Positions 24,043 through 33,218 of a DNA stretch of 64,000 nucleotides are shown piece by piece; the first letter of the stretch is position 1, and every line of letters starts with the position of its first letter. A program made the position numbers and the translations under genes. The notes below the pieces were generated by a model, which did not search any database, was not told the DNA's origin, and saw only the letters and a list, made by a program, of their open reading frames with translations. The stretch comes from Paracraurococcus lichenis. GTDB taxonomy: Bacteria > Pseudomonadota > Alphaproteobacteria > Acetobacterales > Acetobacteraceae. The stretch is from contig NZ_JAUTWS010000003.1 of the NCBI RefSeq assembly GCF_030657435.1, positions 1-64,000 of the forward strand, written 5' to 3'.

Positions 24043-26421
24043 TTGGATACACCTTTCGACGTTGCCTATGAACCGGCGGAGACGCCGGAGGCCGATCTGC
24101 GGCACGGCGTCTCGCCGGCCGAGGCGGCCATCCTCGCCTCGGGACTCGAGGTCGAGGCGCGGGAGATGCCCGCCCTGATCCGCCGCGTGGAGCGGCGGAT
24201 GCCGGCCGATGCGGAGTCCGTCCGCGCCGCGCTCTGCGAGGTGCGGCGGCGCGGCTGGATCTCGCGGTTGAACGACCTTGCCAACCGCGCCGGCCGGGTC
24301 TGGGTGCGCCGCGCCGACAACGAGACCGCGGCGGGGACGATCCGCGACATCCTCCCGGCGGACGAGGCCCTGCTGGCCGCGCTGGACGCGACGCTCGCCA
24401 ACCGCTTCCGCGCGCTCGGCCCGACGCCCGAGGCCGCGCTGGAGGCTGTCGTGGCCGAGCTGACCGAGGCGGGCCAGGGAAACCTCTCGGCCGACCGCCA
24501 TGCCCAGCTCGCCCGCGAGGTCGCCGCCGCCTTCGGCCTCGCCGGCGATGCCTCGCTGCCCTTCCTCGAGGAGGTCGGCAGCCGCGAATCCCGCCGCCGG
24601 CGGGAGGTGCGGGAGGCCGAGACGGCCGCGCGCGCCAAGCGCCGGGAGGAGGTCGCGCGCCTCCGCGCCTGGGAGAAGAGCCTCGTCGAGTTCCGCGAGG
24701 TGCCCGGCCTGCTCGGCGTCGGGGAGCGGGAGGCGCTGCGCTGGATCGCCGCCGGCCTGATCCCGGTCGCCCGCCGCATCCCGCAGCGGGGCGGGCGGGA
24801 GCGCTGGGAATTCGATCCCGCCGAACTCGCACCGTTGCGCGCCGTGGTGCCGCAATGGCGCGAGGCCGACAAGACGGCGCTCGAGGCCCGCAAGCGCGGC
24901 CCCGCGGCGCCGGCGCTGAAGCTCGGCAAGGGCGCGGTCGCCGCCATCGCCCGGGTCGCGGCGCTCGACCGCTATGCCGGCCATTTCGCCACGGCGCGGG
25001 CGCTGAACCGGCGCATCACGCTGGTCACCGGCCCGACCAATTCCGGCAAGAGCCACACCGCGCTCGATGCCCTCGCCAAGGCCGAGAACGGCATGGCGCT
25101 GGCCCCGCTGCGGCTGCTGGCGCACGAGTTCCGCGATGCCCTGGCGAGCCGCGGCGTCCCCGCCTCCCTCTCGACCGGCGAGGAGCGGATCCCGGTGCCC
25201 GGCGCGCGGCACCTGGCCGCCACCGTCGAGATGTGCCCCTTCCACCTGCCGGTGGACGTGGCCGTGGTGGACGAGGCGCAGATGCTGGCCGACCGCGACC
25301 GCGGCGCCGCCTGGACCGCGGCCATCATGGGCACGCCGGCGCGCGACGTCTACGTGCTGGGCGCGCCGGAGAGCGCGACGCAGGTCAAGCGCATCGCCGC
25401 GCTCTGCGGCGACCCGGTCGAGGAGGTCAGCCTCAAGCGCAAGAGCCCGCTGGTCGCAGCCAAGGCGCCGGTGGGCATGGGCGACCTGAAGACCGGCGAC
25501 GCACTGGTCGCCTTCTCCCGCCGCGACGTGCTCGACCTCCGCGCCGAGCTGGTCCGCCGCGGCAAGCGCGTGGCGGTGGTCTATGGCGCGCTGAGCCCCG
25601 AGGTGCGGCGCGCCGAGGCCGCCCGCTTCCGCGAGGGCGAGGCCGATATCCTGGTGGCGACGGATGCCATCGGCATGGGCCTGAACCTGCCGATCCGCCG
25701 CGTCGTCTTCTCGACCCTGCGCAAGTTCGACGGCGAGGAGCGCCGCGAGCTGAACACGCAGGAGGTCAAGCAGATCGGCGGCCGCGCCGGCCGCTTCGGC
25801 CGCTTCGAGGAAGGCGTCGTCGCGGTGCTGGCCGGCGGCGGCAGCCCGGAGTTCGTCCGCATGATGCTCGACGCGCCGCCGGCGCCGCCGGAGGATCCGC
25901 GGCCGCTGGTGCAGCCCGATGCCGACATCATCGCCAATGTGGCGCAGGAGATCGGCTCGGACAGCCTGTTCGGCGTGCTGGCGCGCATCAAGCGCGCGGT
26001 GCTGCGGCCGGACGACCCGAACTACCGGCTCGCCGACCTGACCCAGGCCATGGCGGTGGCGAGCGCGATCGACGGCGTCGCCGGGCTCGACCTGCTGCAG
26101 CGCTGGACCTATGCGCTCTGCCCGGTGGATGAGCGGGACAACGGCGTCGCGCGCCTCGCCCGCTGGGCCATCGAGCATGGCGCCGGCCGTGGCGTGCAGC
26201 CGCCCAATGCCGGACGGCTGCCGGCGCCCGAGAAGGCCAGCCGCGACGAGCTGGAGCGGGCGGAGAAGACGCACAAGCGCCTGGTCGCCTGGCGCTGGCT
26301 CTCGCTGCGCTTCCCGCAGGCCTATGTCGCGCGGGAGGAGGCGATGGCCGAGACCGAGCGGCTGGACCGCTGGATCGAGGACGTCCTTCGCCAGCAGCGC
26401 CGCGCCAAGCTGGTCGCGTGA
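24043..26421 (+). CDS. Suv3/MgpS-like DExH RNA helicase
   Basis: The protein of about 792 residues is a Suv3-type superfamily 2 helicase. It has a long N-terminal region with an Arg/Glu-rich helical part (about residues 170-215), then Walker A GPTNSGKSHTA, motif II VVDEAQM, and a C-terminal RecA domain with TDAIGMGLNLPIRRVVFST and QIGGRAGRFG. Mitochondrial Suv3 unwinds RNA for degradation, and bacterial homologues are little studied. I favour the TTG at 24043 because GGAGAG lies eight bases before it; an ATG at 23974 would add 23 residues without a ribosome site. A DEAD-box helicase follows. Confidence 0.85.
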   Translation: MDTPFDVAYEPAETPEADLRHGVSPAEAAILASGLEVEAREMPALIRRVERRMPADAESVRAALCEVRRRGWISRLNDLANRAGRVWVRRADNETAAGTIRDILPADEALLAALDATLANRFRALGPTPEAALEAVVAELTEAGQGNLSADRHAQLAREVAAAFGLAGDASLPFLEEVGSRESRRRREVREAETAARAKRREEVARLRAWEKSLVEFREVPGLLGVGEREALRWIAAGLIPVARRIPQRGGRERWEFDPAELAPLRAVVPQWREADKTALEARKRGPAAPALKLGKGAVAAIARVAALDRYAGHFATARALNRRITLVTGPTNSGKSHTALDALAKAENGMALAPLRLLAHEFRDALASRGVPASLSTGEERIPVPGARHLAATVEMCPFHLPVDVAVVDEAQMLADRDRGAAWTAAIMGTPARDVYVLGAPESATQVKRIAALCGDPVEEVSLKRKSPLVAAKAPVGMGDLKTGDALVAFSRRDVLDLRAELVRRGKRVAVVYGALSPEVRRAEAARFREGEADILVATDAIGMGLNLPIRRVVFSTLRKFDGEERRELNTQEVKQIGGRAGRFGRFEEGVVAVLAGGGSPEFVRMMLDAPPAPPEDPRPLVQPDADIIANVAQEIGSDSLFGVLARIKRAVLRPDDPNYRLADLTQAMAVASAIDGVAGLDLLQRWTYALCPVDERDNGVARLARWAIEHGAGRGVQPPNAGRLPAPEKASRDELERAEKTHKRLVAWRWLSLRFPQAYVAREEAMAETERLDRWIEDVLRQQRRAKLVA

Positions 26422-26427
26422 TCCACA

Positions 26428-26551
26428 CCCTCCCCCGCTGCGGCGGAGGAGGGCCGGGGTGGGGGGCTGCCTCCACCCGAAGCACATTCGCCGGGGCGTC
26501 GCGCCCCACCGCACCCCCACCCCAACCCTCCCCCGCCAAGGCGGGGGAGGG
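26428..26551. repeat. Composite palindrome between two helicase genes
   Basis: Three hairpins occur in a row: 26428-26453 (11-bp stem, one mismatch, CCCTCCCCCGC with GCGGAGGAGGG), 26493-26507 (GGGGCG with CGCCCC) and 26526-26551 (12-bp perfect stem, CCCTCCCCCGCC with GGCGGGGGAGGG, two-base loop). The left and right parts are also complementary to each other over about 24 bases with a few mismatches, so the block can fold as one large palindrome centred near 26500. It resembles BIME-like intergenic repeats. Its right arm reaches the ribosome site of the following DEAD-box gene. Confidence 0.75.
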
Positions 26552-26562
26552 GGAGTATTCCA

Positions 26563-28251
26563 ATGCCTTTCCCTTCGCTGCCCGCCCCGCTCCTCGCCGC
26601 CCTGACCGAACGCGGCTATGCCGAGCCCACCCCCGTCCAGGCGGCCGTGCTGCAGCCGGACACCATCGGCCGTGACCTGCTCGTCTCCGCGCAGACCGGC
26701 TCCGGCAAGACCGTCGCCTTCGGCCTCGCCATGGCCGCCGAACTGCTCGGCGAGGAGGAGCGCCTGCCGCCGCCCGGCGCGCCGCTGGCGCTGGCCGTCG
26801 CGCCGACGCGTGAGCTCGCCCTGCAGGTGCAGGCGGAGCTGACCTGGCTCTATGCCAAGGCCGGTGGCCGCGTGGTCTCCGGCGTCGGCGGCACCGACCC
26901 GGTCGCCGAGCGCCGGGCCCTGTCGCGCGGCGCCCATATCGTCGTCGGCACGCCCGGGCGCCTGCGCGACCACCTCGAGCGCGGCAACCTCGACCCCTCC
27001 TCGATCCGCGCCGTCGTGCTCGACGAGGCGGACGAGATGCTCGACATGGGCTTCCGCGAGGAGCTCGAGGCCATCCTCGAGACCACGCCCGCGGAGCGCC
27101 GCACGCTGATGTTCTCGGCGACCGTGCCCAAGGGCATCGCGCAGCTCGCCAAGCAGTACCAGCGCGACGCGCTGCGCATCTCGGCCGGCGACGAGGGCTC
27201 GCAGCACGGCGACATCGACTACCGCGCCCTGCTGATCGCCCCGCACGAGACGGAGCGCGCGGTGGTCAATGCGCTGCGCTTCTTCGAGGCGCGGGCCTCG
27301 CTGGTCTTCTGCCGCACGCGGGCCACCGTCACCCGGCTGCACGGCAACCTCGCCGAGCGCGGCTTCGCCGCCGTGGCCCTCTCGGGCGAGCTGTCCCAGG
27401 CCGAGCGCAACCGCGCGCTCCAGGGCCTGCGCGACGGGCGTGCCCGGGTCTGCGTGGCGACCGATGTCGCGGCGCGCGGCATCGACCTGCCCGATCTCGG
27501 CCTGGTCATCCATGCCGAGCTGCCGAACGATCCGGAGACGCTGCTGCACCGCTCCGGCCGCACCGGCCGCGCCGGGCGCAAGGGCACCAGCGTGCTGCTG
27601 GTGCCGCACAACCGCCGCCGCAGCGCGGAGCGGCTGCTGGCCGAGGCTCGGGTGAAGGCCGAATGGGGCCCGGCGCCCTCGGCCGAGGCGATCCGCGGCC
27701 AGGACGATACCCGCATCCTGGCCCAGGCCATGGAGACGACGCAGGAGGAGCCGGCCGACGGCGACCTCGAGCTGGCGAAGAAGCTGCTGGCCGAGCGCAG
27801 CGCCGAGGCGGTCGCCGCCGCCCTGGTGCAGGCGCTGCGCGCGCCGCTGCCGGCGCCGGAGGAGCTCTCGGCCGTCAACGACCGCGGCCCCGCCACGCCG
27901 CGGGTGCCGCGCGAGCCGGGCCAGGAGGGCGTCTGGTTCCGGATGAATCTCGGCCGGGCCAATGGCAATGCCGACCCGCGCTGGGTGCTGCCCTTCCTCT
28001 GCCGCCGCGGTCATGTGACGCGGCAGGAGATCGGCCGCATCCGCGTCATGGACCGCGAGACGCAGTTCGAGGTCGCGCCCTGGGCCGCCCAGCGCTTCGC
28101 CGCCGCGGCGCAGCGCCCGGGGGAGGGGGAGGACGCGCATGTCCTGATCGTCCCGATGCAGGGCGGCGAGGGGGCGCGCCGTCCGCCGGCGCGCGGCCCG
28201 CGACCGCAGCACCATGCGGGCGAGGAGCGCAAGCGCCGCGTGGCGCGGTAG
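26563..28251 (+). CDS. DEAD-box ATP-dependent RNA helicase with DbpA-like C-terminal domain
   Basis: The 562-residue protein has all canonical DEAD-box motifs: the Q-motif region TPVQAAVL, AQTGSGKT, PTRELA, TPGR, VLDEADEML, SATVP, the ARGID motif in ATDVAARGIDLP and HRSGRTGRAGRKG. A C-terminal domain (about residues 455-530, ending before the basic Arg/Pro-rich tail) resembles the DbpA/CsdA RNA-binding domain. It should remodel RNA, perhaps in ribosome assembly or cold adaptation. It follows the Suv3-like gene, separated only by the composite palindrome. The basic tail ends KRRVAR. Confidence 0.93.
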   Translation: MPFPSLPAPLLAALTERGYAEPTPVQAAVLQPDTIGRDLLVSAQTGSGKTVAFGLAMAAELLGEEERLPPPGAPLALAVAPTRELALQVQAELTWLYAKAGGRVVSGVGGTDPVAERRALSRGAHIVVGTPGRLRDHLERGNLDPSSIRAVVLDEADEMLDMGFREELEAILETTPAERRTLMFSATVPKGIAQLAKQYQRDALRISAGDEGSQHGDIDYRALLIAPHETERAVVNALRFFEARASLVFCRTRATVTRLHGNLAERGFAAVALSGELSQAERNRALQGLRDGRARVCVATDVAARGIDLPDLGLVIHAELPNDPETLLHRSGRTGRAGRKGTSVLLVPHNRRRSAERLLAEARVKAEWGPAPSAEAIRGQDDTRILAQAMETTQEEPADGDLELAKKLLAERSAEAVAAALVQALRAPLPAPEELSAVNDRGPATPRVPREPGQEGVWFRMNLGRANGNADPRWVLPFLCRRGHVTRQEIGRIRVMDRETQFEVAPWAAQRFAAAAQRPGEGEDAHVLIVPMQGGEGARRPPARGPRPQHHAGEERKRRVAR

Positions 28252-28261
28252 CGCCGCGCCC

Positions 28262-28310
28262 GGCCGGAGCATCCATTCGCCGGTCGTGCGGCGTGAGGAT
28301 GCGTCCGGCC
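28262..28310. terminator. Bidirectional hairpin between convergent genes
   Basis: GGCCGGAGCATCC pairs with GGATGCGTCCGGCC over 13 bases with one bulge, and an inner stem (CGCCG with CGGCG) continues the hairpin. It lies between the DEAD-box stop at 28251 and the convergent hydrolase stop at 28369, the right place for termination in both directions. There is no T tract. Confidence 0.55.
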
Positions 28311-28368
28311 ACGCGTTCCCACCTTGCGGCGGCCTGCCCTGATCCGCTCCCGCGCCGCGGCGGTCGCC

Positions 28369-29430
28369 CTATTCCATCTCGCGCAGGAAGCCGCGCAGCG
28401 CCTCCGCCCAGACGCGGGCATAGCCGGTGGTGCCGTGGCCCTGGGTCTGCTCGCTGGCCGGGATCAGCAGCAGGCGGCTGTTCGGGATGCGCGCCATGGC
28501 CGCCTGCATCAGCCCCGTCTCGGGCGGGTTGCGCTCGTCATCGGCCGCGTTGATGGCCAGCACGCGCGCCCTGATCCGCTCCAGCAGCGGCGCCGGGTTG
28601 TAGTCGCGCGAGGAGTCCCATTGCCAGATGAAGTCGTTGGCATCCGCCGGCGCATTCGCGGCGAGCCGCTGGTCCACCAGCCGGTCCGCGGCCTCCCGCG
28701 TCGGCGCCGCGGCCTGGGTGGCCAGCGTCCCGCCGCTGGTCGCGGTGGCGTAGAAGACGCTGGCGATCCGCAGCGAGGGCGGCTGCTGCGTGTAGTGGCC
28801 GTCGGCATAGGCCGGGTCGCGGCGGATCGTCTCCACCAGCAGCCGGCGCAGCATCCAGTTGCGGCTGGCCATCTCGGTCGGCTGCGCCGCCATGGGCACG
28901 ACGGCATCCATCATCTCCGGCCAGGTCACCGCCCAGAGCCAGGCATGCATCCCGCCCATGGAATTGCCGAGCACGAGGTGCAGGTGCCGGAGGCCGAGGC
29001 CCTCCGTCACCAACCGATGCTGCGCCTGCACCATGTCGGCATAGGTGTAGCGCGGGAAGCCGGCGCCCAGCCCGTCCGAGGGCTTGGCGGAGCGGCCGGC
29101 GCCGAGCGCATCGGGGATGATGACGTAGTAGCGCGTCGCATCCAGCGGCTGGCCGGGCCCGAACAGCTCCCCGGCGAAGGCCGGCGTCAGCAGGCCGCGG
29201 GCGGAGCCGCCGGTGCCGTGCAGCACCAGCACCGGCTTGCCCGTCGGCTCGCCGATGGTGACGTAGCCGAGGCGGAGCTCCGGCAGGGTCTCGCCGGTCC
29301 GGAAGCGGAAGTCGCGGGCGGTCCAGCTTCCCTCCCGCGGCGCGGGATAGTCGGCCGCGAGGGCCGGCGCGGCGACGACGGCCAGGCCGAGCAGGAGCAG
29401 GGCGCGCCGCAGCAGGCCCGGTGCAGTCAT
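28369..29430 (-). CDS. Exported alpha/beta hydrolase (homoserine acetyltransferase-like)
   Basis: The 353-residue protein starts with a signal peptide (LLRRALLLLGLAVVAAPALA) and belongs to the MetX-like branch of alpha/beta hydrolases. The oxyanion strand is VLVLHGTGGS, the nucleophile elbow is LGNSMGGMHAW with the catalytic Ser, and an acid is probable in INAADDERNPPE. The catalytic His is likely in TQGHGTTG. The signal peptide argues against a methionine-biosynthetic acetyltransferase and for a periplasmic esterase. The ATG at 29430 gives the full signal. Confidence 0.82.
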   Translation of the reverse strand: MTAPGLLRRALLLLGLAVVAAPALAADYPAPREGSWTARDFRFRTGETLPELRLGYVTIGEPTGKPVLVLHGTGGSARGLLTPAFAGELFGPGQPLDATRYYVIIPDALGAGRSAKPSDGLGAGFPRYTYADMVQAQHRLVTEGLGLRHLHLVLGNSMGGMHAWLWAVTWPEMMDAVVPMAAQPTEMASRNWMLRRLLVETIRRDPAYADGHYTQQPPSLRIASVFYATATSGGTLATQAAAPTREAADRLVDQRLAANAPADANDFIWQWDSSRDYNPAPLLERIRARVLAINAADDERNPPETGLMQAAMARIPNSRLLLIPASEQTQGHGTTGYARVWAEALRGFLREME

Positions 29431-29515
29431 GGCGGTATCCTCCCCGATGCCGGAGGAGGCTAGCCGGAGCCCGCATGGCTGGGCCAGTCGTCCGGATGGG
29501 CCTAGCCTTCGATCC

Positions 29516-30130
29516 ATGCGCCTGTTCTTCTCGTCCGGCTCGCCCTTCGCCCGCGCGGTGCGCGTCGCCCTGCGCGAGACCGGCCTGCTGCCGCGGGTGG
29601 AGGAGGTGGAGACGACCCTCCGCGACCCGCGCTCCAGCCTGCTGCCGCACAACCCGGTCGGCCGCGTGCCGACCCTGGTGCTGGCGGACGGCACCGCGCT
29701 GACCGAGACGGCGCTGATCCTGCCCTTCCTCGACACGCTCGGCGGCGCCTGCCGGCTGCTGCCGCCGGGCGACCTGCGGGCGCTCGCCGATCTCGGCCGG
29801 GTGCTCGGGACGATGGACGGCATGGCGGTCTGGAACCGCGAATTGCGCCGGCCGGCGGCGGAGCGCTCTCCTGGCGTCATCGCGTTGGAGGCGGTGCGCA
29901 CCAACCGCGCCGCCGATGCGCTGGAGGCGGAGGCCGCTTCCGGCGGCTGGGCCCTGGACGAGCCGCCGGATGCGCCGCGCATCGCCCTCGGCTGCCTGCT
30001 GGGCTATGCCGAGCGCCGCCACCGCGCCTGGACCTGGCGCGAGGGACGGCCGGCGCTGTCGGCCTGGTTCGATGCGATCGCCGCGAGGCCCAGCTTCGCC
30101 GCCACCATCCCGCCCGTCAGCGGCATTTGA
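29516..30130 (+). CDS. Glutathione S-transferase family protein
   Basis: The 204-residue protein has an N-terminal thioredoxin-like GST domain (MRLFFSSGSPFARAVRVALRETGL, then NPVGRVPTLVLADGTALTETALILPFLD with the cis-Pro and glutathione-binding Glu/Thr pair) and a helical C-terminal domain. The SSGSPFARAVR segment is typical of bacterial GSTs related to YibF. Function could be detoxification or a thiol-dependent isomerisation. It begins 85 bases from the divergent hydrolase gene and precedes a deacetylase gene by 50 bases. Confidence 0.87.
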   Translation: MRLFFSSGSPFARAVRVALRETGLLPRVEEVETTLRDPRSSLLPHNPVGRVPTLVLADGTALTETALILPFLDTLGGACRLLPPGDLRALADLGRVLGTMDGMAVWNRELRRPAAERSPGVIALEAVRTNRAADALEAEAASGGWALDEPPDAPRIALGCLLGYAERRHRAWTWREGRPALSAWFDAIAARPSFAATIPPVSGI

Positions 30131-30180
30131 CATCGCCCCTGGCGCCGCCAGACTTGCCGCCGAGCAGGGGAGGTCCCGGG

Positions 30181-31068
30181 ATGTCCATGCAGCCGCGCGA
30201 GCGCGTTCCCTATTCCGCCATCGTCGACCGCCCGCCGCTGAAGCTGCCCGGCGGCGCCCGCGTCGCGGTCTGGACCATCGTGAACCTCGAGGTCTGGGAC
30301 ATCGGCAAGCCCATGGCCCGCCAGGTCCTGCCCGCGCCGACCGGCCAGGTGCTGCTGCCGGACGTGCCGAACTGGTCCTGGCACGAATACGGCATGCGCG
30401 TCGGCGTCTGGCGCTTCTTCAAGCTGTATGAGCGGCTCGGCATCGCCCCCACCCTCTCGATCAATGCCCGCGTCGTCGAGGATTACGAGCGCGTCGCCGC
30501 GCAGGCGCGCGATGCCGGCTGGGAGTTCATGGGCCATTCCTGGGAGCAGGGGCCGATCCACCGGGAGGAGGACCAGCGCGGCATGATCCACCGCTCGCTC
30601 GACCGGCTGGAGAAGTTCACCGGCACGCGGCCGGTCGGCTGGCTCGGCCCGGGCCTGACCCAGACCTACGAGACGCCCGAACTGCTGGCCGAGGCCGGCG
30701 TGCAGTATATCGGCGACTGGGTCTATGACGACGAGCCGACCACCATCGCCACCGCCAAGGGCCCGCTGGTCACGCTGCCCTATACGGTGGAGCTGAACGA
30801 CATCCCCATGATGATCGTCCAGCACCACGAGAGCGACTACCTGCTGAAGCGCGCCATCGACCAGTTCGACCGGCTCTATGAGGAGGGGGCGGAGCGGGCG
30901 AAGATCATGTCGCTCGCCATCCACCCCTACATCTCCGGCCAGCCGCACCGCATCAAGTACCTCGAGCGGTTCTACGACCACGTCGCCTCCAAGCCCGGCG
31001 TGCTGCACTGGAACGGGCCGCAACTGCTCGACTGGTATCGCGGGGAGACGGCGCGGCTGGGACTCTGA
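30181..31068 (+). CDS. Polysaccharide deacetylase-family protein (allantoinase/PuuE-like)
   Basis: The 295-residue protein is a NodB-homology protein of the PuuE/cyclic-imidase type. It has the WTIVNLEVWDIGKP opening, YGMRVGVWRFFKLYERLGIAPTLSIN, and FMGHSWEQGPIHR where metal-dependent relatives have their His ligands, then the IHPYISGQPHRIKYLE ending. PuuE-type enzymes hydrolyse allantoin or related amides without being true polysaccharide deacetylases. GGGGAGG lies eight bases before the ATG at 30181. It is convergent with the SDR gene, only three bases apart. Confidence 0.83.
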   Translation: MSMQPRERVPYSAIVDRPPLKLPGGARVAVWTIVNLEVWDIGKPMARQVLPAPTGQVLLPDVPNWSWHEYGMRVGVWRFFKLYERLGIAPTLSINARVVEDYERVAAQARDAGWEFMGHSWEQGPIHREEDQRGMIHRSLDRLEKFTGTRPVGWLGPGLTQTYETPELLAEAGVQYIGDWVYDDEPTTIATAKGPLVTLPYTVELNDIPMMIVQHHESDYLLKRAIDQFDRLYEEGAERAKIMSLAIHPYISGQPHRIKYLERFYDHVASKPGVLHWNGPQLLDWYRGETARLGL

Positions 31069-31071
31069 ACC

Positions 31072-31860
31072 TCAGAAGGCCATCCAGCCGCCATCGACCA
31101 TCAGGTTCTCCCCGGTGACGTACTGGGCATCGTCGGAGGCGAGGAAGAGCGCGGCGCCGGCCACGTCCTCCGGCCGGCCGAGCCGCGGCCAGGGCGTGCG
31201 GGCATGGGAGTATTCGATCCAGCGCGGCTCCACCGCGCGGCCGGTCTTGCCGGTCAGGATCTTCCCCGGCGCGACCGCATTGCAGAGGATGCCCTGCGCC
31301 GCGTAGTCCACGGCGACCTGCCGCGTCAGGTAGGCGACGCCGGCCTTCGAGGTGCCGTAGGCGATGTCCTCCGGCGACGCGACCATGCCGTGCTGGGAGG
31401 AGATGTTGACGATCCGCCCGCGCACATCGGGCGGCGCGCTGGCCGGCGGATCCTGCGTCACCATGTGCCGCACCGCGGCGCGGGTCATCAGGAAGACGCC
31501 GGTCAGGTTCACCGCCAGCACGCGGTCCCACTCCTCCCGGCTGCAGTCCAGCAGCGGCTTGCCGAGGCCGATTGCCGCGTCGTTGACCAGGATGTCGAGC
31601 CGGCCATGGCGCGCGAGGGCCGCGGCGACGGCGGCCTCGCAATCCGTCTCCCGCGACACGTCGGCCGCGACATGGCTGACCGGCAGGCCTTCGGCCGCCA
31701 GCCATTCGTGGGTGGGCGTGCCGCCTTCCCGCACGGCGGTGGTGACATCGGCGATGACCACCGTCGCGCCCTCCCGTGCGAAGCGCGCGGCGATCGCGCG
31801 CCCGATGCCCGAGGCGCCGCCCGTGACCAGCGCCACGCGCCCCTGCAGCCTGCCGCTCAT
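31072..31860 (-). CDS. Short-chain dehydrogenase/reductase
   Basis: The 262-residue protein is a classical SDR: TGGASGIG cofactor loop at residues 14-21, NDAAIG in place of NNAG, catalytic Ser in NISSQHG and YGTSKAG with the catalytic Tyr/Lys pair, and the C-terminal DGGWMAF. It resembles glucose-1-dehydrogenase-type SDRs. Its start overlaps the stop of the upstream ABC permease gene by four bases, so it is the last gene of the amino-acid ABC operon. The substrate is unknown. Confidence 0.88.
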   Translation of the reverse strand: MSGRLQGRVALVTGGASGIGRAIAARFAREGATVVIADVTTAVREGGTPTHEWLAAEGLPVSHVAADVSRETDCEAAVAAALARHGRLDILVNDAAIGLGKPLLDCSREEWDRVLAVNLTGVFLMTRAAVRHMVTQDPPASAPPDVRGRIVNISSQHGMVASPEDIAYGTSKAGVAYLTRQVAVDYAAQGILCNAVAPGKILTGKTGRAVEPRWIEYSHARTPWPRLGRPEDVAGAALFLASDDAQYVTGENLMVDGGWMAF

Positions 31861-32540
31861 CGTGCCCTCCCGCGCAGCATGCGCCGCTCCAGCCGCGCCA
31901 CCAGATGGGCGAAGGGCCAGAGCAGCAGGAAATACAGCGCCGCCGCCGCCATCAGCGGGGTCGGGTTGTAGGTCTGCTCCTGCGCGACGCGCGCGCTGCG
32001 CAGCAGCTCGGGCAAGGAGACCATGGCGGCGACCGAGGTGCCCTTGACCAGTTCCAGGCTGTTCGAGGCGAGCGGCGCCAGCACGCCGCGCAGCGCCTGC
32101 GGCAGTACGACCAGCAGCATGGCCTTGAGCGGCGGCAGGCCGAGCGCCGCCGCGGCCTCCCGCTGGCCATGCGGCACGCTAGCGAGGCCGGCGCGGAAGA
32201 TCTCGCCGTAATAGCCGCTGTTGTTCAGCACCAGCGCCAGCACCGCGGCGGCGAAGGTCGGCAGCGTCAGGCCGAGGAAGGGCAGGGCATAGGTGATGAG
32301 GATCAGCAGCACCAGCAGCGGGAAGGCGCGGAACAGGTCGATCCAGCAGAGCAGCGCGATGCGCAGCGCCCGGCCGCCGAGGGCGCAGCCGATCCCGATG
32401 GCGAGGCCGGCGGCGAGGCCGAGCGGCAGCGCCACCAGGGAGAGTTCCGCCGTCACCAGCAGCCCCTGCGCCAGCAGCGGCCACACCTTCACGAGCGACG
32501 GCCAGTCCGCGAAATTCTCGACCAGGTCTTGCCACATCAT
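31857..32540 (-). CDS. Polar amino-acid ABC transporter permease (second)
   Basis: The 227-residue protein has about five membrane helices and the HisM/GlnP-type coupling loop AAAALGLPPLKAMLLVVLPQALRGVLAPLASNSLELVKGTSVAA. This EAA-like region contacts the ATPase. The start codon overlaps the upstream permease stop by four bases. No ATP-binding subunit is encoded in the operon, so it must be supplied from elsewhere. Confidence 0.9.
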   Translation of the reverse strand: MMWQDLVENFADWPSLVKVWPLLAQGLLVTAELSLVALPLGLAAGLAIGIGCALGGRALRIALLCWIDLFRAFPLLVLLILITYALPFLGLTLPTFAAAVLALVLNNSGYYGEIFRAGLASVPHGQREAAAALGLPPLKAMLLVVLPQALRGVLAPLASNSLELVKGTSVAAMVSLPELLRSARVAQEQTYNPTPLMAAAALYFLLLWPFAHLVARLERRMLRGRAR

Positions 32541-33208
32541 CGCGGCGTCACCCGCGTCGCCTCCAGCCAGCGGCTGGCAACGACCAGCGGCAGGAAGAGC
32601 ACGAGGTAGAGCGCCGCGGCCAGGGTGAGCGGGGAGGGGTTGGCGGCGATCGCCATGGCGCTCTGCGCCCGGCCCAGCAGTTCCGGCAGGGAGACGGCGG
32701 TGCCGAGCGCGGTGCCCTTGGTGATGGCGATGGCGCGGTTGGTCAGCAGCGGGATGGCAAGCCGCACGGCCTGCGGCAGGATCACCAGGAAGAAGGTGCC
32801 GCGGAAACGGAAGCCGAGCGCCCTGGCGGCATCCCATTGCCCCGGCGGCAGCGCCTGGATGGAACTCCGGAAGATCTCGGCGGCGAAGGCCGAGAGCACG
32901 GCGCCGAGCGCCCCGACCGTCGCCCAGAAGGGCGAGAGGGTGATGTCCGCATAGGGCAGGCCGAAATAGAGCACGATGATGACCGCGAGCTGCGGCAAGG
33001 TGCGGAAGACCTCGATCCACACCACGACCGCCTGGCGCAGCACCGGCACGCGGGCCGCCAGCACCACGGCCATCAGCAGGCCGAGGGTAATGCCGAGCAC
33101 GACGGTCGCCACCGCGGTGGCCAGGGTCACCCAGAGCCCCGCGACGATGCCGGGGCCGTAGGTCGCGAGGACCCCGAGATTCAGGTAGTGCTCGGCGAGG
33201 CGGTCCAT
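32537..33208 (-). CDS. Polar amino-acid ABC transporter permease (first)
   Basis: The 223-residue protein is a partner permease of the HisQ/GlnP family. It has membrane helices and the coupling loop AARALGFRFRGTFFLVILPQAVRLAIPLLTNRAIAITKGTALGTAVSLPELLGRA. The start at 33208 follows the binding-protein gene end by 10 bases, consistent with one operon of binding protein, two permeases and an SDR. Confidence 0.9.
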   Translation of the reverse strand: MDRLAEHYLNLGVLATYGPGIVAGLWVTLATAVATVVLGITLGLLMAVVLAARVPVLRQAVVVWIEVFRTLPQLAVIIVLYFGLPYADITLSPFWATVGALGAVLSAFAAEIFRSSIQALPPGQWDAARALGFRFRGTFFLVILPQAVRLAIPLLTNRAIAITKGTALGTAVSLPELLGRAQSAMAIAANPSPLTLAAALYLVLFLPLVVASRWLEATRVTPR

Positions 33209-33218
33209 GCCGCGCGCG

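Noticed and set aside
23989..28272. Minus-strand open frame of about 1400 codons opposite the two helicases
   Set aside because: It is antisense to two genes with intact helicase motifs and its translation is His/Arg/Gly-rich with no domain, a typical high-GC shadow.
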